Positions 55,240-64,000 of a stretch of 64,000 nucleotides of DNA are shown here, in pieces; positions within the stretch are counted from its first letter, which is position 1, and each line of letters starts with the position of its first letter. The stretch comes from Gnetum montanum (lineage: Eukaryota; Streptophyta; Gnetopsida; Gnetales; Gnetaceae): NCBI GenBank assembly GCA_015680685.1, contig MNCI01010799.1:62001-126000 (forward strand), in the 5' to 3' direction. The notes beneath the pieces are model-generated. The model was not told the origin of the DNA, searched no databases, and saw only the letters and a list, made by a program, of their open reading frames with translations. The position numbers and the translations under genes are program-made.

Positions 55240-56000
55240 AATCATAAAGAACAAATCATAAAGGCTTTTCACTGTAACATTATAACACTACCCACATGTA
55301 ATTCATCTTCAAGGGCTATTGATTTGCACAACCTATAGATGCACTCTTCTCAGGGGAGTTAAATCCATCTTCCACTTCAATTTTAAGATGATGAAAACTT
55401 AAGTAAAACTTGTTGATAGCATTTGGATACTTAATGAGAATAACACTAAAAGATTGCAAGATTCTACATCTAATATGGTGTAAATAAAATTGCCTCTTAC
55501 TTTCCACATTAGCTCACATCTCTGTTAACATGTTCGGCTTAACAAGTTGGTGAATATGCTTAGGATTTTGTTGCGTCCTCCCAAAAGATATTCCATTTTC
55601 TCAATCGTTGCACCCTGAAAATGCCAACCATAGTCTCATGAAGTCTTAAGACTTTCTTTAGAGAATTTGTCTTGCCTTGAGATATGAAAGCTATAAGTGT
55701 ATGTAATGAATTGGCACAAAGTTTTTACTTTTAAAGGTAATAAATCACATTCACATAATAACATTATGATAGGTGTTTGCATCTTCACCTTTAACTCAGT
55801 GGGGAGAAAAGGTTTTTGCACTTTTTCGATATCTTTCCAAAGTGTAACACTAGGTGCAGGTCCCCAAACAACATATCCATATAATACAATAAGATAGATG
55901 ATAGTCTGAAAATTTTATTTTCTAACCTTCCAATCTTAGAGTTCTAAATCCTTGTACTTATTTCTAAAAGCATATAGAACCTTGAAACTTTCTTTACTTT
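55240..56000 (-). pseudogene. LINE RT C-terminal remnant, copy 2
   Basis: The minus strand encodes YLIVLYGYVVWGPAPSVTLW near 55890-55850, then KDIEKVQKPFLPTELKVKMQ and QTPIIMLLCECDLLPLKVK, and further on GGRNKILSIFTNLLSR. This matches the region after the RT palm in non-LTR elements (LLYG.E.WG......IE..Q..F......TP..ML..E....PL). It is a relative of 48230-48990 and better preserved. The 61-codon frame at 55821-55636 is its cleanest part. Confidence 0.65.
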
Positions 56001-59000
56001 CTTTATTAAGTATTGTGATTTACTTTCTTTATTATTACTAATATAAAGTAATGATATTATTAAATCACAATATACAAGTAAGAGTAGAGTACATGGCTAC
56101 CATACTACTTTTGTAGAACATAGATAATATAATCATGCTTGAAGTAAAACCTAATTGTGTACATCTTTTGCTTATAAAGAAATAAGTTTACAATTGAGAT
56201 GTACTCTCATTGGCTTGGTTGGTTGATAATTTGTACCAACTTTCTATTCTTTTAAATTTGCATGCATATTACAGTGTATCTAGTTGCAATCTAGGAAATA
56301 CCACTTTCCATAATAATATAAAAGGGACTAATCAAATAAAATGATAAAAGAGTGTTCTTATGTTGCTAAAGTTTCATGTTGGGTGTATTTGGATTTTCTT
56401 ACAACATATTGTATGCTATGCACTTATTATAGCTTATAATATGTAACTTGCATAATTATAAGCTATTTATGAGAAGCAACATCCCTAACTAAACTATGGT
56501 AAGTGTCATTGACAAATTTAAAAAGTATAAAAATCACATAACCAATATATGCTAATCTGAAAACTACATGGTTTAAGTCTACCTTACCTTACCTTGCCAA
56601 AAAAATACTACATATGTTCTAACTAATTGACCTAAATTTCATTTATAAATTATAAAAAGAAAATGATAAGGTAGATAATATAAAACCTTTTGTGACTTTG
56701 TATTATCCTTCTTTATGCAAATACATATGAAAAATGAGTTTTAACTCATACAATAATTATCAGAAACAAACAATGTGCTGTAATCAAGTGAATAATGATG
56801 CATATAAAGTTAATTTAAAAATATATATTTTAATTTCAATTTCTCTACCTAAAAGATCATCACCTAAAGCCTAATGTTTAAATCAGAAAATCATGCAAAG
56901 GGTTTGTATATGAGCGGTAAGTGAACCTTTTTTCTGAAAATAAATTATTATATTAAAGTTAATGGTAACAGTCCTGAATCCACAATGCAAAGCTAATTCC
57001 TCCTCTGTTAAGAGTTAACTCCCAAACAGATGAATTTAAACTTGCGAATATCGTTCCTCTTTTAAGTAGGACTTCAATTCTTGACCGTATAAATTTAACC
57101 TTACTCCTACGTTGCCGCATTGACCTCTATTAAGAGAACTTGAAGTCTATCCCAATTCGCGCCAAGTTCGAGTCCTCCACTCACGTCTTGTTACATGACA
57201 TTATCAGAAAATCAAGATTGGGGGGCGCATTTTGTTGACTTTTATGCAGAAAAGTAGACCCATATTTTAATTTTTAAAGAATCTACCCTGTTCATAGTTG
57301 ATGATGGTGCACTTTTATGCTACACTGTTCTATTCGCTAATTTTTATACTTTTGCCATTTAATAAATCCAGAGAGTGCACGGACGCAATGCAATTTTAGT
57401 TTAAATTTCAATAAATGCATTGAATTTCAAGTCCATGGGTCAGGTACATGAATCTCCTATTTGACTTTTCCAACATCACAGGACTCACAACATCGAAATT
57501 TCCAACGTTTTTCCTCTGATACGTCGGGATTTATAAAGTTCTCTGAAATCGGTTTTGCTTTTACAATGAAGCATGAAAACCTGACATGTTGTACATCAAA
57601 ACAAATTATACCGATTCACATGATCGGTGCCACCGAGGGTTAACTTTGAAGGGCACACTGCATTTTTTCATAGGAAGGGTGATTTTTAATGCACCCTTGG
57701 AAGAAATTTTTCTTGTCTTTCAAGATATGTATTCTAATCAACATATAATTTTTGTTAGATAGACTAGCGTCGAAGGACAAAGGTAGAAACCTTTATCCCA
57801 AGATTCAAGCACCCAACCACAAAATCCAAAGACATCCCACAAACCCATGTCAATAAACTCCAATCACCTCAAACCCTCAACCACCAAGAGTCTTCTTAAG
57901 AGGCTCTTACACAATACCTGCAACCCAACATAGTGCCACAAGGAATCCCCTTTTGTCTCACTTACGACTAGGAATCCCTATCTTGAGGGTAGGTGGGACC
58001 CAAGTCAATATCCAGCACCAGTCCTAAGGGCCGGCCAATCTCATTCAATTTCAGCGAAACCTATGCACCAGAGATTCGCAATTCTGAAAAAAATTTTATG
58101 AGCTTTTCGCATTGGATTCGGAGCGCACACAGAAACGTATTAAATCCGCAATGGGTACATATTTCATAATTTCTAATGAAATTTTGTCTGGATCTGTACA
58201 TATACATAGAAATGGTGGCCTTGCCTTGCCTGGTATTCTTGCCTTGTTTTAGATGTCAGAATTGTGCATTCAGTTCATTGTTAAGTGGCAGGAAGGAATC
58301 AAGATTCTTGGCATCGGCATGACACAGATCACAGAAAACAAGGGCGTACGGATGAATAAACAAACACACGAAAATCACGAAAAGGCCACTTTGGTAACCG
58401 AAGGCCCAAGGGCCAGAGTTTGGGTCATACGCAAATAGTTTGAGACGGGCCGTGTGAGGAAAACATTGCATTTCCATGGATTGGCCTTTCGGAGCGTCAA
58501 AGTTGCGCCATGACTCGCACATTCACGCGTGTTTATTGGTCATTGCTGGTTTTTGCTCTTTTTCTCATATCTCCGCTGAGAAAAAGAAAAATTAAAACGG
58601 GGTCATTGTCATGGGTCATGAGTCATGACCTTGATGATGGATGAATGCTTGTTCAACTTTTCTTAAAATGTGTTTGCTTATGAGCCAACGGAGCCTACAG
58701 CACATAGCCAATGGCCATCTGCTTTTACTTTCTCCTTCTTCATTATAACTAGTACTACCATTTGAAAGGTTTTTGATCTTGGTATTGCAATGTGATTTGT
58801 TATAAATTTGGTTGAGGATTAATTTCATTCTTTGAAACATTGGATTGAGTATATATATATATAAAAGGTTTCATTTTATTGCTATCATTATGGTTGTTGC
58901 AAAAATTATATGTTTAGCTAGATTTTGGCTCTTGAGTAAGGAAATGATTCAATGCCCTCTATACCTTTGCAAATTTTCTTGATTCAGTTTAATGGTGATA

Positions 59001-59149
59001 TTGCAATCTTTTGTGCAATTTTTAAGCATTAACAATATTTTGGATTTACATTGTACTTGTTCTATATTCTACAATGTTTTTTTTATGACATATGAGATTT
59101 ATTTTTTAAAAAAAACTAATATATTTAAATTTTCCCTATCACGTCCTTG
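56001..59149. other. Unassigned 3.1-kb interval
   Basis: Searched on both strands: no frame over 90 codons and no recognised motif. A (TA)n run is at 58846-58861. The part from 57000 to 58600 is less AT-rich and could be low-copy DNA. No supported gene. Confidence 0.4.
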
Positions 59150-60772
59150 AGTACAAACCTGCCCCCACTTTTGCTTGAGGCACACGTACTCAAACACATT
59201 TAGAATCATGAATCCTTGATTCCTCATGTCCACGAATTAGATTTTTTTGATGCATAGAGCGAAAATGAAAAAGGAGCTTCTACCATGACATCCTCTTTGA
59301 AAATTTCACCCAAGGGGGGCCCCGCTTATCCCAGACCACTGACACCCAACTATTGAGAGGAGGGGGCTCCACCCCTAGCCTCCAGCCATCACAATTGATG
59401 CCATGCTGCCCTTGATGGGTGAACCCAGAGATCCCAAAGAATTAGTCAATTTTGGCAACGTTGGCAACCCCAATGATCCTTGTGACCTCGATGGAGTTTG
59501 CAGCTTTTCCACAACTAGGGATGGACCCTTAATCATGTTGTCCTTCTACTTCTCCAATAGGCATTAATCTATCTTCATGTCCACATGCTCCCCTCCACCA
59601 ACCCCTTACAACTTTGATTCCTCATTCCCTTGCCAAGGGGGCTAACATCATGGGCTTGTTGTCTAGGCTCTTGGTTTCCCTAACTTGTAGGCCCTGTCCC
59701 CTGAATTGATCCTTTGGAACCCTATGCCCCCACCCCTTTTGGACCACCTCCATGTGCTGGTCCTCAAGGAGGCCTCCCCTTGTAGGCAACGGTCATCCAA
59801 ATCTTCCTTGCTTTTATAGGGTCATGTGTTTTTTGACTGACCTGATAGTCTATAGTTTAATGTCCCATCTTACAAGAGGTTCCACAGCTTACTATGGGAT
59901 TTCTTTCCTTCTAAACCATGGCCATGTTTTCATATTTGATAAACACCTTCTCCTCCCCTAAAGGGAGGTCAATGCCAACTTCTATGATCAAAGCCCCTAT
60001 TGATAGTGACCCCCACACATAGAATCTGACGAAATCCATCTTGTCCAAATAGCCACTAGCTTGATCAAAGGAGATGAAATACCCAAAGAAACTAGCAAAA
60101 GTATGATGAAAATCCATCATCTAGATTTCCCATCGATTCATGAATGCCCTGATCCAAACAGGTGCCTATGAAAACAGGTTCAGATAGCAATGGACACTCT
60201 GCCTCTAATGTGTCATAGCCAAGCCCTACGCCGTAAAGAACCATGGTCCTTTCTCCCACACCCCCACACTTTCCAAGAAAAATTGTCTCCCTATCAAATA
60301 GTGACCTGAAAGTAAAGAGAAAAAAACTTCTAGGAAGGCTACGAGCATCCATAGAGCAAGAATCTCAAAGCTTGGTAATTCACTTGTTGATTGCATCTAA
60401 ACTATGGGCCATTTCCATAGAAACATACTTGCCAATGAGGCTCCATTTAATTATTCGTAAATCCTCATTAGGTAGCACTTGCAAATGGATCCTTAGTAAC
60501 CTGTCCATTTGTAGGAATTCTTGCCAAGAGTTCCCATCTTAAAGCCTGCACATTTGCCATCTAAGTTCTCATGAGATCCATTGATCGCCTCCCTAGTCAC
60601 CCCTCCTATTGATTCATCTAACCCTCCACTTCATTGCCCGTAGCAGCATTGCCATCCATAGGAGCCCCACCAAAGCCATTATCACCGTTTGCACCTACAC
60701 CAACCTTGTCACCCACACCGCCACACCTAGCCATGCTAGAACCATCGGTCCTATCTCTTGCACTCCCACCCA
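59150..60772 (-). pseudogene. LINE ORF1-like protein with DUF4283-type domain
   Basis: ORF1 of plant L1-type LINEs binds element RNA. An ATG at 60772 opens a Gly/Asp/Asn-rich N-terminus (MGGSARDRTDGSSMARCGG). The DUF4283-like core is at about 60480-60230 (IIKWSLIGKYVSMEMAH, LPRSFFLFTFRSLFDRE), with a frame change near 60270 to EKGPWFF, then APVWIR at 60166-60149, FGYFISFDQASGYLDKMDFV and RFYV. A degenerate zinc knuckle, SCGTSCKMGH, is at about 59890-59860 (last Cys lost). The tail to 59150 is Gly/Pro-rich. Domain order equals that of plant LINE ORF1s. No RT of this element is seen downstream, so the copy is partial. Confidence 0.6.
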
Positions 60773-61140
60773 TTCAAAATTCCTTTTTGAGAATTATGAT
60801 TCCGTAGATGTATTCTAATCAATATATAATTAACAAAATATTATTAATTATTTTTCAAAATATAGGTATCATTAATATAAAGTAAATCTTAGGGGTCATG
60901 CTCTTGTTTTACCTATTTGTATCTAAACATTTGACCCTTCTCATGCAAGGTATCCATAGAAAGTGCCCTTGGTAGTTGAAAGGTAATTTTTATGTTAAGC
61001 TTTTCATTTGTAAGGTACTTTTCAAAACACCATTTATTGAAGGATAAAAAGGCCTTTGAAGATCAATGCACCTGGTAAATTTTATTTCTTATTGGTAGAT
61101 GCATTGAATTTCTTAGTTGAATCTATTAACTATTAGTTAA

Positions 61141-61589
61141 TGTGAAAAACCAAGAATTGTCAATAATTAGTTAATGTGAAAAATAATTTCTTCTATTTTT
61201 TTTCAATTTAAGTTATATCTTTCATAACTTCCAACTTTGTAATCTCTCCTTAAGATATGATTAGCAATTTCTAAAATCATCTAAAGTTTGTAATAATAAA
61301 AAGACTATTGTTTCTCGTATAAATTAAGGATGGGAAGATGTGTTAAGCACCACAACAACAACAACAACAACAATGTGTGAAAGGAAGGACTTAAAGAGTA
61401 TCATGATAGCAACAATCTATGAGAGTTATCAAGGATGGCTTATGTCATTGGGTTATTTTCTCCAAATAAAGAAACAACTCTACACTGGTTCTCATGGTTT
61501 TTTCCCTTAATTTGGGGTTTTCTACATAATGTTTTATGTTTTTTTATTATCTTTTTTTTTAATTTTCAAATTTAATTAATTTCATAGCA
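61141..61589 (+). repeat. Candidate 5' LTR of the second copia element
   Basis: Placed by the primer site that follows. Possible starts are TGTGAAAAACC (61141) or TGTGAAAAATA (61175), both preceded by ttagttaa. The end is ...TCATAGCA at 61589. It contains a TATA-like gtataaatta near 61317 and a (CAA)n run at 61353-61372. The 3' partner is outside the window, so borders are tentative. Confidence 0.45.
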
Positions 61590-61591
61590 AG

Positions 61592-61604
61592 TGGCATCAA
61601 AGAG
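61592..61604 (+). other. Primer-binding site, copia type
   Basis: TGGCATCAAAGAG, close to TGGTATCAGAGCC, which is complementary to initiator tRNA-Met and is the usual copia site. Confidence 0.6.
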
Positions 61605-61644
61605 GGTTGATGGAGTAGTTACAGATAACAAACATACTTGTTGG

Positions 61645-62380
61645 TTAGAATTGAAACATATGGAGTGTGCTGATGAAAAATATCTTGGCACAAAAGGAGT
61701 GTGATGAGGCCCTTCAACCTTCAAAACATACAAAGATGTCAGATGATGATTGAAAAAAATTACAAGAAAAAGCACTAATGCTGATTTATCCCTGTTTGAG
61801 CAATGGAATTTTGGCATCTCTTTCTAATGAAACAGATCCTCATGCTCCTTGGGTAAATTTGAAAAAAAAGTTTTGATAAAGCTTCAAGTTTAAATCAATT
61901 TCATATTTATCAAAAGGTTTTTAATACAAAAATGAAAGAAGGAATTTCTTTGCAAGATCATTTAGATGATATGATGGGTGCTTTTGTTAAATTTGAAGAA
62001 TATATAGTGATAATTCTAGAGATAGTGAACTGTTATGCTATTTCAAATTCTTTACTTGAATCTTGGAATCCAATTATTATAGCTATTACTACTTCTATGA
62101 GTACTATTAATATCTTTTTTATGGTGTAGTTTCTACTCTTCAAGATGCAGAAAAAAGATTGCATGAAGAACAAGGTCAATCATCAGGTAATGCTTTTATA
62201 GTTTCAAATAGAGGTAGATCTAATAAACATGATCAAAGCAAGGAACCTAATCAAAGTAGGGAAAGGAGTAAAAGTAGAGGAACTTTTAAAAGTAGGGTTG
62301 AATGTTGGTTTTACTACAAAATTAATGACATGAAGAGTGATTGTCATGGTTATAAAGGTAGGAGAGCATCAATACAATAG
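61645..62380 (+). pseudogene. gag of the second copia element
   Basis: UBN2-type copia gag. Blocks: ALMLIYPCLSNGILASLSNE and DPHAPWVNLKKKF (61770-61880), KMKEGISLQDHLDDMMGAFV at 61929-61990 (family KM.EG.S...H), and a decayed zinc knuckle CWFYYKINDMKSDC at about 62302-62345. In the knuckle the second Cys is Tyr and Gly-His is Asn-Asp. Frame breaks occur near 61875 and 62125. The Arg/Ser-rich stretch before the knuckle (SREKSKSRG-like) is normal for the nucleocapsid. Confidence 0.8.
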
Positions 62381-62509
62381 AAGGAAAAGATAGAGTTAGA
62401 AAAATCAGAAAGTAATGTAGGTCCACAAATAAATCATAAAGAGGATTAGCTTTCTTTTGATTTTATTATATTTGAATCATCTATAGTATTTTCTTTAAAC
62501 ATAGCAAAA

Positions 62510-64000
62510 GATGTTTGGATTGTAGACACATGAGCCTTATTTCTTACTTGCCCTAATCGATCTATTTTTACTTCATATTAGCTAGTTTCATCAAGGGTTG
62601 TTTATGTTGCTAATAGTATTACTTTAAGAATTTCTAGTATAGAAAGTGTTATTTTATAATAGCCTCGTTTGCCTAACATCACTCTTAATAATGTTAGGCA
62701 TGTTTCTGAAGTTTCTAAAAAGTTGATTTTTGTTTTTTAACTTGATGATTTCGGTTTAAATTTTTCATGTGGAAATAATCAATGACAAATTACCAAGGGC
62801 ATTTTGACAATTTTAAAAGGTAAAATATAGGCACAATGTATACTTTAGGAGTTAATATATGTTTGTAAGATGATTCTATAGTTGCAGTTACTACAAGGGA
62901 TGCACTAATTTATGGCATAAGCAGTTTGGTCATATTAGTTATTCTAATTTAAAGGTACTTCAATGTCATTTTTTCATTCCCCAATTTGTAGTAAGCTTCA
63001 CAAAATTTTGTAAATATTATGTTCTTGGTAAATAAAAAAAGGTGAAATTTCTTAAAAATTTGGGACGTATATGAGCTAATAAATTGGATTTTATTTATTC
63101 TGATATTTGTGGTCCAATAAATATAGCATCATTAGGAGTTTCATTGTATTTTGTTGCTTTCATTGGTGATCATACATAGAAAGGATGGGTATTTCCAATA
63201 AAGTCCAAGGATGCTATTTTAAATATTTTTAAGTCCTTTATTGCTAAAATAGAGATACAAATAGATTTAAAGTTGAATGTTTGCTTATTGATAATGGTGG
63301 TGAATATACTTCAAATGCATTTAGTGAGTTTTGTAGACAAAAAGAAATTTAGCATATTCATCCTCCTCCTGGAACTCCAAAAGAAAATGGAGTAGTAACA
63401 AGATGCAATGGAACATTGGTTAAATGTGCAAGATCTATGATTGTTGATGCAGGTTTACCTAAACTTTTTTGGGTTGAGGCCATTATAACTGTTTCTTATT
63501 TAATTAATAGATCACCACATTCCTCTTTAAATAATGAAGTAACAGAGTCTTTGTGGAGTGGAAGACATGTTTCTAATAGTCATTTAAAAGTTTTTGGATG
63601 TGTTGCTTACATGCATATACAAAAGGAAAATAGATCTAAATTTGATGATAAATCAAAAAGATGTATTTTTTCATGTTATGATAATGATGAATTGGATTTC
63701 AGATTATGGGATCCTAAGGCAAAACAATTTGTAAGATCATGAGATATAAAATTTTAAGAAAATATGATGTTTTATGATTTTCAAAAGAAAATTTTTTTGA
63801 TGTTGTTACATAGCAAGTTCCTAGATTTTTTTTGTAGCCTAAAGAAGATTTAATACAAGAGAAAGTTGTAAATCAAAACTTCCCAAACTTTTCGAATGAA
63901 GTTGAGTAGAAGGAAACTAATGAGGAGGAAAATCTTGCAAAAAATAGATCACATGGGGTAAGACATTTAAGTAGAATAATATGTCCTCATGCTAGATTTA
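62510..64000 (+). pseudogene. Protease and integrase of the second copia element, runs off the window
   Basis: The protease start, WIVDT, is at 62516-62530, but the active-site DTG is DT-stop. The integrase zinc domain is near 62905-62960 (LWHKQFGHISYSNLKVL, then a C..C remnant near 63005-63020). The core has SDICGPI (about 63095), DNGGEYTSNAFSEFCRQ (about 63290-63345) and PKENGVVTRCNGTLVKCARS at about 63378-63437, where the catalytic Glu expected before R.N is Thr. The C-terminal part ITVSYLINRSPHSSL...LKVFGCVAYMHIQKE is the cleanest (63416-63742). RT would follow beyond 64000. Confidence 0.85.

Noticed and set aside
58253-58522. Overlapping plus and minus frames of 61-88 codons
   Set aside because: No family features on either strand and no splice or promoter context.

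Overview
This is eukaryotic nuclear DNA from a seed plant with a large, repeat-bloated genome. It is AT-rich, full of nested LTR retrotransposons of the plant copia and Athila/Tat (Ty3/gypsy) types, and has short plant-type introns. Very old, stop-ridden copies persist, which fits a gymnosperm or other slow-turnover giant genome; the species cannot be told from the window. I see no intact single-copy host gene, tRNA, rRNA or CRISPR. Nearly every recognisable protein segment belongs to a transposable element, and all are broken.

Layout. 1-1044 is the 3' end of a copia element (RNase H end plus 3' LTR). 2973-3836 is a minus-strand Athila-type LTR with its polypurine tract. About 4573-4688 and 46469-46790 are the two halves of one LINE endonuclease domain on the minus strand. 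They are split by a complete, very old Athila-like element at 4694-46463 whose target duplication GTAAG is still readable on both sides. Three later elements sit inside that host element: a solo LTR at 6376-8410 (duplication CCTTT); a 10.2-kb minus-strand Athila-like element at 13964-24150, the same family as its host; and a 19.5-kb plus-strand Tat/Ogre-type element at 25973-45464 (duplication GATTG). With the insertions removed, the outer element is about 10 kb, matching its nested relative.

The most striking locus is inside the 19.5-kb element. Gag and protease (29044-33209) are separated from RT, RNase H, archaeal-type RNase H and integrase (39054-42477) by 5.8 kb. That interval holds a complete antisense gene on the minus strand (38156 down to 33803). 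It has eight inferred exons, GT-AG introns mostly about 90-100 bp long, matching codon phase across the last four introns and the first, its own TATA box and an encoded protein of about 1,070 residues with a C-terminal coiled coil. Several tandem-repeat arrays fill the noncoding slots of the same element (LTR U3, 5' leader, antisense intron 1, antisense promoter, 3' leader).

46469-61140 is a graveyard of non-LTR elements: LINE ORF1 and endonuclease (minus), two copies of a LINE RT C-terminal segment (48230-48990 and 55240-56000, minus), an RTE-like RT (49500-51010, plus) and a DUF4283-like LINE ORF1 (59850-60772, minus). Unassigned DNA with a duplicated 450-540-bp block lies between them. 61141-64000 is the 5' half of a second, unrelated copia element that runs off the window.

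Inferred order of events: LINE first, then the outer Athila-like element, then the three insertions into it. Most stops and lost catalytic residues look like C-to-T or G-to-A changes, as expected for methylated, silenced repeats.
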